This document shows positions 1 through 8,004 of a DNA stretch of 64,000 nucleotides, in pieces. Source of the stretch: Galbitalea soli (GTDB lineage Bacteria; Actinomycetota; Actinomycetes; Actinomycetales; Microbacteriaceae); NCBI RefSeq assembly GCF_010686725.1, contig NZ_JAAGWZ010000001.1:682001-746000 (forward strand), read 5' to 3'. Numbering within the stretch: position 1 is the first letter of the stretch; each line of letters opens with the position of its first letter. The notes under the pieces are model-generated. The model had not been told where the DNA came from, ran no database searches, and worked only from the letters and a program-made list of their open reading frames with translations. The position numbers were made by a program, and so were the translations under genes.

Positions 1-4
1 GGTC

Positions 5-535
5 ATGGCCGCCCCTCGACCTAAGCTGGGCGGCATGGTCGGTTTCCGGGAGTCCGCCGTCGACGACGCTGCGGCGCACGCCCTGCTCAGCGAGTACTTC
101 GAGAGTCGTGCCGCCGGCTTCCCGCCGCAGCAGGGTCACTACCGGGCGACCTTCCCCAGCCCACGCGACTTCGTGCCCCCGAGCGGCGTGTTCCTGATCG
201 TTGAGGACGTCGATCTGGCCGGAGAGCCGGCGGACGTCGGCTGCGGCGGGGTTCGCCGCATCGCCGACGGCGAGTCCGGTCGCACGCGGTTCGAGATCAA
301 GCACCTGTATCTGCAGCCGCACCTCCGCGGCCGGGGATTCGGCCGACGCACGCTCGCCGAGCTCGAGGCGCGCGCCATCGCGCTGGGCGCTCAGGAGCTC
401 GTCCTCGACACGAACGCGGCGCTGGAGGCCGCGGGCGCGCTCTACCGATCGATGGGATACGAGCACATCGACCCGTACAACAGCAACCCGAACGCCACCG
501 ACTGGTACGGCAAGGTCGTCAGTACGGCTGGGTGA
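5..535 (+). CDS. GNAT family N-acetyltransferase
   Basis: Predicted GCN5-related N-acetyltransferase of 176 residues, which would move an acetyl group from acetyl-CoA to an unknown small molecule or protein amine. The acetyl-CoA pyrophosphate-binding motif A is visible as LRGRGFGRR at residues 107-115, and the family C-terminal pattern ALYRSMGYE follows at 145-153. The ATG at position 5 gives a complete domain, but the window begins only four bases earlier, so an upstream start cannot be excluded. The 3' end overlaps the convergent phosphatase gene by 17 bp. The substrate cannot be told from sequence. Confidence 0.85.
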   Translation: MAAPRPKLGGMVGFRESAVDDAAAHALLSEYFESRAAGFPPQQGHYRATFPSPRDFVPPSGVFLIVEDVDLAGEPADVGCGGVRRIADGESGRTRFEIKHLYLQPHLRGRGFGRRTLAELEARAIALGAQELVLDTNAALEAAGALYRSMGYEHIDPYNSNPNATDWYGKVVSTAG

Positions 536-1121
536 CCGGCAGCCCCGTCCGCAACTCGGCCGGGAGGTGTCCCAGATCGTTGTGGGTGATGAGCACCGGC
601 GGCTTCGCGGATCGCACGCGGATGATCGTGAGCCCGCAGTTCGCCTGGTTGACGCCCATCCAGCGCCACGGTGCCGCCCCGAACGTCTCGCGCACGAACC
701 ACCCGATCACGAAGTTGTGCGTGATGAGGAGGTCATGTCGATCCTCGTGGGTCGGGGTCATCCACTCGGCGACGGCGTCGGTCATCTGCGCCTCGCCCGC
801 CTCGATCTGCTCCGGCGTGACTCCACCGAAGAACTGCTCGAAGCTGTGCGGCATGTCGGGCGTCGGGCCGCTCGGAATACAGTCCATGAGCAGTGCGCTC
901 GGCTCCGACTCCAGCGCCGGCATCCGTTCGGTCATGATGCGCGCCGTGTCTTCGGCCCGCGTGAGCGGCGAGTGCCAGGCGCCCGTGAAAGGCACGCCGC
1001 CGAGGCGCTCCGCGATGGCTCGCGCTTGCCTCTTTCCGCGCTCCGACAGCGGACCGTCGGGAAGGCCGTACTCGGCGTCCTGCTGTTCGCCGTGGCGGAT
1101 CAGATAGAGGTAGTGGCTCAT
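519..1121 (-). CDS. Histidine phosphatase family protein (phosphoglycerate mutase-like)
   Basis: A 200-residue cytoplasmic protein of the histidine phosphatase superfamily. The phosphohistidine motif RHGE lies at residues 9-12, with His10 the predicted nucleophile. The C-terminal half carries a second conserved histidine in LLITHNFV, as expected for the 2H-phosphatase fold. It follows the M16 peptidase gene after 22 bp on the same strand, with an AGGAAG ribosome-binding site, so the two are probably co-transcribed. The substrate is unknown; members range from phosphoglycerate mutases to nucleotide and sugar phosphatases. Confidence 0.85.
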   Translation of the reverse strand: MSHYLYLIRHGEQQDAEYGLPDGPLSERGKRQARAIAERLGGVPFTGAWHSPLTRAEDTARIMTERMPALESEPSALLMDCIPSGPTPDMPHSFEQFFGGVTPEQIEAGEAQMTDAVAEWMTPTHEDRHDLLITHNFVIGWFVRETFGAAPWRWMGVNQANCGLTIIRVRSAKPPVLITHNDLGHLPAELRTGLPVTQPY

Positions 1122-1143
1122 GCTCTGGATCTTCCTGGTGGTG

Positions 1144-2499
1144 TCAGGGGGTGGGGCTCAGCGCGAGCCCACTGAAGAGTGCCGCATCGACGGCGCCGAC
1201 GGCGGCGACGGAGAGGGGCCGATGCACGAGTTCGTCGGCGAGCTCACGCACCGCGTCTGCCGTGACCAGTGCGATGCGCCGCAACGACTCGTCGAGGTCG
1301 ACGAATTCGCCGAGAGTGATCTCGCTGCGGCCGAGGCGCGACATCCGCGTGTCGGAGTCCTCGAGCGCGAGCGCCGACGCCCCGCTCAGTTGGCCGGCCG
1401 CGCGTCGCATCTCCTCCTCCGTCACACCCTGCTCGGCGATGCGCCGGAACTCGCTCAGCATGAGGTCGGCCACCTGGGTCGCCTTGCTGGGCGAGCATCC
1501 GGCATAGACGCCGAACAGCCCCGCGTCGCTGTAGCTCGGCGAGAAGGAGTACACCGAGTAGGCGAGCCCGCGCTTCTCGCGGATCTCCTGGAACAGCCGA
1601 CTCGACATGCCGCCGCCGAAGATGGAGTTGAAGACGGTGAGCGTCGCGCGGCGCGGGTCGGTGGCCGCGAGGCCGGCCACTCCCATGAGGATGTTCGCCT
1701 GTTCGATCGGGCGCTCGACGATCGCGAGCGGGGTGCCGCGCTCGATGAGTCCGGCCGACGCGTCACGGCGGATGACCGGCGCGGCGGGCGCCTCGAGGTT
1801 CCAGCCTGCCCGCACGAGCGCGGCGCTCACGCCGGCGACGAGCTCGTCGTGGTCGACCGCGCCCGCGACCGTCACCACGAGATCCTGCGGACGGTAGTTC
1901 GCCCGATAGTGCTTCCAGACGGCATCCCGGCTGACCGCGGAGATGGTCTCGGGGCTGCCGCCGATCGGCCGTCCCAGGGGGTGGTCGCCGAGAACGGCCT
2001 CGAAGAATCGCTCGCTCGTCACATCGGCAGGGTCGTCATCGGCCATCGCCAGTTCTTCCAGGATGACCCCGCGCTCGTTCTCGAACTCGCTCGGGTCGAG
2101 CAGCGACGAGGTGAACATGTCAGCGAGCACCTCGACGGCCATCGGCAGGTCGCGGTCCTGGATCTTGGCGTAGTAGCAGGTGTACTCCTTCGCCGTCAGA
2201 GCATTGTGCTCGCCGCCGACGGAGTCGAAGCTCACCGCGATGTCGAGAGCGCTCCGCGACGCGGTGCCCTTGAACAGCAGATGCTCGAGGAAGTGGGTCG
2301 ATCCGTAGGTGCCCGGGAGTTCATCCCGCGAGCCGACGGCGACCCAGTAGCCGATGGTGGCGCTGCGGGCGCCGGGAACCTGTTCGCTGAGCACGCGCAC
2401 GCCGCTGGGCAGAACGGTTCGACGGATGAGCGAATCGCCGGATGCCGTGAACCTGAGTTCTGCGAGATCGAGAGGAAGAGGCACGGCACCGTTGGTCAC
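1144..2499 (-). CDS. M16 family zinc metallopeptidase (pitrilysin/insulinase-like)
   Basis: A 451-residue processing-peptidase-like protein. The inverted zinc motif HxxEH is present as HFLEH at residues 69-73, and the downstream glutamate region (NALTAKEYTCYY) supplies the third ligand, so this is the catalytically competent type. The length fits the single-chain bacterial M16B form that dimerises. In Actinobacteria this gene usually follows pnp; here a TetR regulator and an aldo/keto reductase lie between them. Translation starts at GTG 2499. A TAGGCT hexamer six bases upstream suggests a leaderless mRNA, which supports this start. Confidence 0.9.
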   Translation of the reverse strand: MTNGAVPLPLDLAELRFTASGDSLIRRTVLPSGVRVLSEQVPGARSATIGYWVAVGSRDELPGTYGSTHFLEHLLFKGTASRSALDIAVSFDSVGGEHNALTAKEYTCYYAKIQDRDLPMAVEVLADMFTSSLLDPSEFENERGVILEELAMADDDPADVTSERFFEAVLGDHPLGRPIGGSPETISAVSRDAVWKHYRANYRPQDLVVTVAGAVDHDELVAGVSAALVRAGWNLEAPAAPVIRRDASAGLIERGTPLAIVERPIEQANILMGVAGLAATDPRRATLTVFNSIFGGGMSSRLFQEIREKRGLAYSVYSFSPSYSDAGLFGVYAGCSPSKATQVADLMLSEFRRIAEQGVTEEEMRRAAGQLSGASALALEDSDTRMSRLGRSEITLGEFVDLDESLRRIALVTADAVRELADELVHRPLSVAAVGAVDAALFSGLALSPTP

Positions 2500-2880
2500 C
2501 GCACGAGCCTACGTCATGGATGTCGGCATCAACCGGAGATATGCACAACCGAGGCAGTGGCGAAGGCGTTTCACTTATCCCTCGAATTGGGGGGACAAAA
2601 TAGCGGACAAACAGACGAGTCTGTCTGTCCTCATATGCTACAGTTGGGTCATCGGCCGGAGATTCGGCCGACCACAACTCAATAGCTTCGCCACCCGAAG
2701 GCGAACACCGCGCTCGAGGCTCCCCCGGCCACGAGCACACCGCTCGCGGCTCCCCCCCGGTCACGAGCATCCCGGCAGGAGCCCGAAACCCCTGCCGAAC
2801 CAGCCCGAGTCCCCCGGCTCGGGTTCAGCACACCAACGGCTTGAGGACACCTAGCCGCAATGCCCGTAAGGAGCCGCGCT
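2500..2880 (+). promoter_or_regulatory. Divergent intergenic region with palindromic operator and long 5' UTR of the TetR gene
   Basis: No gene is visible in these 381 bases. An imperfect 26-bp inverted repeat lies at 2605-2630, with left arm GGACAAACAGAC and right arm GTCTGTCTGTCC around a central GA; one position is unmatched. A TATGCT -10-like hexamer follows at 2634-2639, so a bound repressor would cover the -35 region. The implied 5' leader of about 235 nt contains two hairpins, 2773-2797 (CGGCAGG/CCTGCCG) and 2804-2823 (CCCGAG/CTCGGG). That the adjacent TetR protein binds this operator is an inference. Confidence 0.45.
2506..2511 (-). promoter_or_regulatory. -10 element TAGGCT of the M16 peptidase gene
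   Basis: TAGGCT on the minus strand sits 6 nt before the GTG start at 2499, the spacing of a leaderless actinobacterial transcript. No clear -35 element is visible. Confidence 0.5.
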
Positions 2881-3492
2881 GTGACGGTCGTAGTAAATGA
2901 CGTCGATCTTGAACCGACCGCACAGCGTGCCCCGGGCGCCAAACAGCGAATTCTCGAGACCGCCGATCGCCTGTTCTACGGCGACGGCATCCGCTCGGTC
3001 GGCATCGACCGACTCATCAGCGAATCGAGCGTCACGAAGGCCACCTTCTACAAGCACTACGGCTCGAAGGACCGCCTCATCCTTCTGTACATCGAGGGCC
3101 GGCACACGGCCGAGGTCGCTGACCTCGAGGCGATCCTGGCGGCGCACCCCGCGCCCGAGGCCGCCCTTCGCGCGATCGTTGCCGCGATCGTGGCCGATAT
3201 CGCGACGCCGGGGTTCCGCGGTTGCGCCTTCCTCAACGCGGCGACCGAATTCGCCGACGCCCGGCACCCGGTTCGCTCGGTCGTCTTGCGCCACCGCGAG
3301 TGGTACACCGGGTTCCTGGCCGACCTCCTTCAGGACCTCGGCCACCGGATGCCCGGCGACGCCGCCGACGAGTTCATGCTCGCGCGCGACGGCGCGATGA
3401 CGGGCGGATACGCCGGCGATCCCATTGCGGCCTCCGCCGCCCTGCAGCGCGTGACCGACGCCGTCATCGCAACGGCCCAGCTCGCGCACTAG
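2881..3492 (+). CDS. TetR/AcrR family transcriptional regulator
   Basis: A 203-residue predicted repressor. The N-terminal helix-turn-helix is recognisable: AKQRILETADRLFY, then GIRSVGIDRLI, then the recognition stretch SVTKATFYKHYGSKDRLI, all typical of TetR. The C-terminal ligand-binding domain is not diagnostic. I place the start at GTG 2881 because AAGGAG at 2868-2873 is an ideal ribosome-binding site for it; the ATG at 2860 would add seven residues without one. A palindrome in the upstream region suggests autoregulation. Likely targets are its own gene, the divergent M16 peptidase operon or the convergent aldo/keto reductase. Confidence 0.88.
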   Translation: MTVVVNDVDLEPTAQRAPGAKQRILETADRLFYGDGIRSVGIDRLISESSVTKATFYKHYGSKDRLILLYIEGRHTAEVADLEAILAAHPAPEAALRAIVAAIVADIATPGFRGCAFLNAATEFADARHPVRSVVLRHREWYTGFLADLLQDLGHRMPGDAADEFMLARDGAMTGGYAGDPIAASAALQRVTDAVIATAQLAH

Positions 3493-3494
3493 GA

Positions 3495-3542
3495 ACGTGC
3501 AGCGCTCCTAACGTGCTGCGCTCCTAACGAGCAGCGCTCTTA
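3495..3542. repeat. Three 16-bp tandem repeats between convergent genes
   Basis: Three head-to-tail 16-base units (3495-3510, 3511-3526, 3527-3542) follow the pattern ACG(T/A)GC(A/T)GCGCTC(C/T)TA. They fill the gap between the TetR and aldo/keto reductase stop codons, and the last unit overlaps the reductase stop. Confidence 0.8.
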
Positions 3543-4508
3543 GCGCGCAGAGACGCGATCGAGTTCGGTCGCCTGCTGTCGTGTCAGCTGGATGGATGCC
3601 GCCGCCGTGAGCGACTCCACCTGTTCGGGCCTGCTGGCTGACACGACAGGAGCGACGACGAGGGGCTTGGACAGGAGCCAGGCGAGCGCGATGGTGGCCA
3701 CACTCGTGTTGTGCGCGGCGGCGACCTGGTCGAGTGCGGCGAGCACCCGCAGCCCGTGCCGGTTGAGATAGGGATAGGCGTCGCGCGCCCGTGCTCCTCG
3801 CATGAGGTCGAGCCGCGACCGGTACTTGCCGGTCAGGAAGCCTCCCGCGAGCGCGAACCGGGGCATGACCGCGAGATTCTGCCGCAGGGCGACCGCCGCG
3901 AGGCCCTCCTCGTACTCGCTGCGGTGCACGAGGTTGTAGTGATTCTGCAGAGCGACCATCTGTGCGACGTCGAGCTGGGCCGAGGCGATCCGGGCCTCGA
4001 TCAGCCGATTACCCGTGTGGTTCGCGGCGCCGAAGTAGCGCACCTTGCCCGCCCTGATGAGCTCGTCGACCGCGAGAAGCGTCTCCTCGAAGGGAACGCT
4101 GTCGTCGTCGACGTGCAGGTACAGCAGATCGATGTGCCCCGTGTCCAGACGCTCGAGAGAGGCCTCAACCGCGCGAGTGATCGCGCGGGCGGTGAGACCG
4201 GGGTTGTTCGCGCTCTTGCCCACCTTGGTCGCGATCACCATGGCATCGCGGTTTCGATGGCTGCGCATCCAGCGACCGATCATGTGCTCGCTGCGACCGG
4301 CGGCGTAGGAATCCGCCGTGTCGATGAAGTTACCGCCGGCGCCGATGTACTCGTCGAGGATGCCGATCGTCGACTCGCTGTCGGCGGTCCAGCCGAAGAC
4401 ATTGCCGCTCATCGCGATCGGGAAGACCCGTAGGTCGGACGACCCGATGCGACGACGCCGGGGCGCGACGAACGCTGAGGTCGTCGCGGCGTCCAACAAC
4501 TGGGTCAT
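3540..4508 (-). CDS. Aldo/keto reductase
   Basis: A 322-residue NADPH-dependent oxidoreductase with the (beta/alpha)8 fold of the AKR superfamily. Visible family landmarks are the N-terminal GGNFIDTADSYAAGRSE segment, which holds the catalytic Asp and Tyr, the MVIATKVG strand with the catalytic Lys, and the conserved histidine in DLLYLHVDD. The C-terminal VAPVVSASRPEQVESL region matches the cofactor-binding loop. It is convergent with the TetR gene. The ATG at 4508 is preceded at 7 nt by TATCCT, consistent with leaderless expression. The physiological carbonyl substrate is unknown. Confidence 0.92.
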   Translation of the reverse strand: MTQLLDAATTSAFVAPRRRRIGSSDLRVFPIAMSGNVFGWTADSESTIGILDEYIGAGGNFIDTADSYAAGRSEHMIGRWMRSHRNRDAMVIATKVGKSANNPGLTARAITRAVEASLERLDTGHIDLLYLHVDDDSVPFEETLLAVDELIRAGKVRYFGAANHTGNRLIEARIASAQLDVAQMVALQNHYNLVHRSEYEEGLAAVALRQNLAVMPRFALAGGFLTGKYRSRLDLMRGARARDAYPYLNRHGLRVLAALDQVAAAHNTSVATIALAWLLSKPLVVAPVVSASRPEQVESLTAAASIQLTRQQATELDRVSAR

Positions 4509-4515
4509 GATGTTG

Positions 4516-4521
4516 AGGATA
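4516..4521 (-). promoter_or_regulatory. -10 element TATCCT of the aldo/keto reductase gene
   Basis: TATCCT on the minus strand ends 7 nt before the ATG at 4508, leaderless spacing. Confidence 0.5.
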
Positions 4522-4643
4522 AGCCCGCACCGTGGGGCGACACGCCCGGCGCGTCAAATCGTTACCGTGCTGCGATACCCCACTTTCGGGGGGACCCAAG
4601 GGAGAAATAAAGGCGGAAGCAAGGGCGGACTCGAGGGGTACGC

Positions 4644-4675
4644 AAAAGGGCCCGATCCGCGAGGATCGGGCCCTT
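4644..4675 (-). terminator. Rho-independent terminator of pnp
   Basis: A perfect 13-bp stem (AAGGGCCCGATCC paired with GGATCGGGCCCTT, tetraloop between) lies about 50 bp after the pnp stop. On the minus strand it runs into TTTT. Confidence 0.9.
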
Positions 4676-4724
4676 CCGTCTTACCCGGGCGCCTGGCGAG
4701 AGGCCCCGGGCAGATCTACTGCGC

Positions 4725-7004
4725 TCAGCCCTCGGCGGGTGCCTCAGGACCGTCGCTCGCCGCAGCCGAACCGTCGGTATCGGCCGACTCGGCATCGTCG
4801 AGCACGGGTGCGAGCGAGAGCTTGCCGCGGTCGTCGATCTTGGTGATCTCGACCTGGATCTTCTGGCCGACGCCGAGCACGTCCTCGACGTTCTCGACGC
4901 GCTTGCCACCGGCCAGCTTGCGGACCTCACTGATGTGCAGGAGCCCGTCCTTGCCGGGAGTCAGCGAGACGAAGGCACCGAAGGTCGCGATCTTGACGAC
5001 CGTGCCCAGGAAGCGTTCGCCCACCTCGGGGTTGAGCGGGTTCGCGATGGCGTTGACCGCCGCGCGAGCCGCCTCCGCCGACGGACCGTCGACGGCGCCG
5101 ATGTACACGGTGCCGTCATCCTCGATCGAGATGTCCGCTCCGGTGTCGTCCTGGATCTGGTTGATCGTCTTGCCCTTCGGGCCGATGAGCTCACCGATCT
5201 TGTCGACGGGAATCTGCACGCTGATGACGCGAGGCGCGGTCGGCGCCATCTCGTCGGGCGCGTCGATCGCGGCGTTGATCACGGCGAGGATCGTCGTGCG
5301 CGCTTCCTTGGCCTGCTTGAGCGCGCCATCCAGCACCGAGGAGGGGAGACCGGCGAGCTTGGTGTCCAGCTGGATCGCCGTCACGTACTCGGAGGTGCCC
5401 GCGACCTTGAAGTCCATGTCGCCGAGGGCGTCCTCGGCTCCCAGGATGTCGGTCAGGGCCGCGTAGCGCGTCACGCCATCGACCTCATCCGAGATGAGGC
5501 CCATGGCGATGCCGGCGACCGGAGCGCGCAGCGGCACACCGGCGTTGAGCAGCGACAGGGTCGAGGCGCAGACCGAGCCCATCGACGTCGAGCCGTTGGA
5601 GCCGAGAGCCTCGGACACCTGGCGGATCGCGTAGGGGAACTCCTCGCGGGGCGGCAGCACCGGCACGAGCGCGCGCTCGGCGAGGAAGCCGTGCCCGATC
5701 TCGCGACGCTTGGGGCTGCCCACGCGGCCGGTCTCACCGGTGGAGTAGGGCGGGAAGTTGTAGTGGTGCAGGTACCGCTTCTTGGTGATCGGCGACAGCG
5801 AATCGATCTGCTGTTCCATCTTGAGCATGTTCAGCGTCGTGACGCCCAGGATCTGGGTCTCGCCGCGCTGGAAGATGGCCGAGCCGTGCACGCGCGGAAT
5901 GACCTGGACCTCGGCGTCGAGCGCACGGATGTCGGTCAGGCCGCGGCCATCGATTCGGATGCCCTCGGTCAGCACGCGGGCGCGCATGACCTTCTTGCTC
6001 ACGGACTTGTACGCGGCCGACACCTCGCCCAGCGCCGATGCGGGGAGGCGCTCCGCCTCCACCTCGCCGGCGATGTGGCCCTTGACGCGGTCCTTCAGGG
6101 CGTCGTCAGCGTTCTGACGCTCGATCTTGTCGGCGATCTGGTACACGCCCTTGAGCTCGTCGTAGGCGAGTCCGGCCACCGCGTCGTAGGTGCCCTGGGT
6201 GTACGGCGGGAACAGCGGGTACTCGGCGATCGGCTTCGCCGACTGCGCGGCCAGCTCCTGCTGCGCCTTGATGAGCGCCTTGAGGAACGGCTTCGAGGCT
6301 TCGAGGCCCTGCGCGACGACGGTCTCGTCGGGCTTGGTCGCACCCGCCTTGATGAGGTCCCAGCTGCCCTCGGTGGCCTCAGCCTCAACCATCATGATCG
6401 CGACGTCCTCGTTGCCGGAGGCATCGGTCACGAGACGGCCCGCGACGGTGAGGTCGAAGACGGCCTCCTCGAGCTGGCTGAACTTCGGGAAGGCGACCCA
6501 CTGGCTGCCGATGAGCGCGAGGCGCACGCCGGCGACCGGGCCGTAGAACGGCAGACCCGAGATCTGGGTGGATGCGCTGGCCGCGTTGATCGCGAGCGCG
6601 TCGTAGAACTCGTCGGGCGCGATGCTCAGCACCGTGATGACGATCTGGACCTCGTTGCGTAGACCCTCGACGAAGGTCGGCCGCAGCGGCCGGTCGATGA
6701 GACGGCAGACCAGGATCGCCTCCGTGGACGGACGACCCTCCCGGCGGAAGAACGAGCCGGGGATCTTGCCGGCAGCGTAGGAGCGCTCCTCGACATCGAC
6801 GGTGAGCGGGAAGAAGTCGAAGCCGTCACGCGGCTGCTTGCCCGCGGACGTCGCCGACAGGATCATCGTGTCTTCGTCGAGATACGCGGCGACGGCACCC
6901 TGTGCCTGCTGCGCGAGGCGACCGGTCTCGAATCGGACCGTTCGCGTGCCGTAGGCGCCATTGTCGATGACAGCCTCGGCGAATTTGATTTCTGGACCCT
7001 CCAT
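4725..7004 (-). CDS. pnp: Polynucleotide phosphorylase
   Basis: A 759-residue phosphorolytic 3'-5' exoribonuclease, the trimeric core of mRNA decay, which releases nucleoside diphosphates. It contains two RNase PH-like domains (about residues 15-240 and 330-560), with the helical domain between. A KH domain with the signature [11 protein letters not shown] comes next, followed by a C-terminal S1 domain ([15 protein letters not shown]). Length and order match actinobacterial PNPase. Translation starts at ATG 7004 with AAGGAG about 11 nt upstream. A structured leader precedes it and a strong terminator follows. rpsO, its usual neighbour, lies 6.8 kb upstream rather than adjacent. Confidence 0.98.
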   Translation of the reverse strand: MEGPEIKFAEAVIDNGAYGTRTVRFETGRLAQQAQGAVAAYLDEDTMILSATSAGKQPRDGFDFFPLTVDVEERSYAAGKIPGSFFRREGRPSTEAILVCRLIDRPLRPTFVEGLRNEVQIVITVLSIAPDEFYDALAINAASASTQISGLPFYGPVAGVRLALIGSQWVAFPKFSQLEEAVFDLTVAGRLVTDASGNEDVAIMMVEAEATEGSWDLIKAGATKPDETVVAQGLEASKPFLKALIKAQQELAAQSAKPIAEYPLFPPYTQGTYDAVAGLAYDELKGVYQIADKIERQNADDALKDRVKGHIAGEVEAERLPASALGEVSAAYKSVSKKVMRARVLTEGIRIDGRGLTDIRALDAEVQVIPRVHGSAIFQRGETQILGVTTLNMLKMEQQIDSLSPITKKRYLHHYNFPPYSTGETGRVGSPKRREIGHGFLAERALVPVLPPREEFPYAIRQVSEALGSNGSTSMGSVCASTLSLLNAGVPLRAPVAGIAMGLISDEVDGVTRYAALTDILGAEDALGDMDFKVAGTSEYVTAIQLDTKLAGLPSSVLDGALKQAKEARTTILAVINAAIDAPDEMAPTAPRVISVQIPVDKIGELIGPKGKTINQIQDDTGADISIEDDGTVYIGAVDGPSAEAARAAVNAIANPLNPEVGERFLGTVVKIATFGAFVSLTPGKDGLLHISEVRKLAGGKRVENVEDVLGVGQKIQVEITKIDDRGKLSLAPVLDDAESADTDGSAAASDGPEAPAEG

Positions 7005-7304
7005 ATGGGGGTTTTCTCCTTTGTTTTACGTCGCTCCCCCGTGTGGGGCGCGACTCTTCTCAGGAGCAGGAGCGGGTTCGATGACACGGGCGCGATGCTG
7101 ATCGGCGGGTGTGTACGCGCGCGGCTGACTCGGAGGACGAGGTCCTCCGGAGTGGGGCGCATGTCTGGCCAACAGTAGAAAGTCTCCGAAGAATCTGGAC
7201 GATTTCGGAAATTCACCACCGGTGACCAGCGTCTTGCCAGCCTGCTCCGCCCTCCAGACTACAGGGCGGCGCCGAAAGCGCCTAGTGACGGCGCGCCGCG
7301 CCGC
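7005..7304 (-). promoter_or_regulatory. Structured 5' leader and promoter region of pnp
   Basis: This 300-bp gene-free stretch separates pnp from the upstream gene. A TACTGT -10-like hexamer at 7172-7177 would give a leader of about 160 nt. The leader holds a strong hairpin at 7128-7153 (ACTCGGAGGAC pairing with GTCCTCCGGAGT, one bulge) and a weaker one near 7032-7052 (CCCC/GGGG). PNPase genes are commonly autoregulated through leader hairpins, and an Actino-pnp RNA motif is known upstream of pnp in Actinomycetales. Position fits that motif, but I could not confirm the match. A further 7-bp stem (CCGCCCT/AGGGCGG) lies at 7247-7269. Confidence 0.5.
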
Positions 7305-7925
7305 TCAGAAGCCCGGGGCGCGGGACGGGCACGCGGAGTGAATGGACGCTCCGCGCGGGGTGTGAACGTCGAGCGCGAGCGTGACGTATGCGTCCACGAC
7401 CCGACCGGATTGCGCCGCGCGAAGAAACTCCGCCCGGGCGACGAGCGGCGGGACGGCGACGCCGTGCGCGCGCAGGCAGGGCACGAAATCGTGACTGAGA
7501 TAGGCGTACTGATAGAGCCACTGCTGACGGGTGTGCAACTCCTCGACGTCAGCGGCGAGGGGGAACTGCAGCGAGCAGGCCTCGATGATGTCGTGCTGCA
7601 CGAGTGCCGTGGAGGCGTCCGAGGTGCGCGCGATCCACGATCCGGCGTAGCCGGGGGTCACACCGGGTATACCCGTCTCGGCGATGCACGCGGTCATCAC
7701 CGAGCGCCACTGGCGACTCGAGATGATCCGGTGGAACTGCACGCCGAGCCGCGCGTACTCGTGCTCACTCGCAGACTGCGAGTACAGCCGCGAGACCAGG
7801 GGCAGCAGCTGCGACCGCGTCATGACGGGTGCGCGGGCGGGCGGGGGCGGAATGGAGCCGAGGATGATCGCGCTCACCGCCACCGCGCCCGCGACGACGG
7901 TCACGAGCGGGGAGAGTCGATGCAC
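7305..7925 (-). CDS. Hypothetical secreted or membrane-anchored protein
   Basis: I do not recognise this 206-residue protein. It begins with a single hydrophobic segment (residues 5-25, VTVVAGAVAVSAIILGSI) followed by a Pro/Ala-rich stretch, so it is probably an exported protein with an uncleaved anchor or signal peptide. The rest is predicted soluble and contains four cysteines (in TACIAET, EACSLQF, FVPCLRA and HSACPSR) that could form disulphides outside the cell. The start is GTG 7925, preceded by GGGGGA. It follows the HtrA-type protease on the same strand, separated by a hairpin. Confidence 0.7.
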   Translation of the reverse strand: MHRLSPLVTVVAGAVAVSAIILGSIPPPPARAPVMTRSQLLPLVSRLYSQSASEHEYARLGVQFHRIISSRQWRSVMTACIAETGIPGVTPGYAGSWIARTSDASTALVQHDIIEACSLQFPLAADVEELHTRQQWLYQYAYLSHDFVPCLRAHGVAVPPLVARAEFLRAAQSGRVVDAYVTLALDVHTPRGASIHSACPSRAPGF

Positions 7926-7960
7926 TCCCCCAGTCTCGCACCGCGGCCGTGCACGGAGAT

Positions 7961-7986
7961 GGCCCGCCGACTAGGTTCGGCGGGCC
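7961..7986 (-). terminator. Probable terminator hairpin after the HtrA-type protease gene
   Basis: A perfect 10-bp stem (GGCCCGCCGA/TCGGCGGGCC) with a 6-nt loop lies 19 bp past the protease stop. The following minus-strand bases (ATCTCC) are not a good U-tract, so termination may be weak. Confidence 0.5.
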
Positions 7987-8004
7987 GTCCTTTCCCGGGG
8001 GATC

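Noticed and set aside
4935-6662. A 575-codon frame antisense to pnp
   Set aside because: Antisense shadow of PNPase; composition and lack of motifs rule it out.
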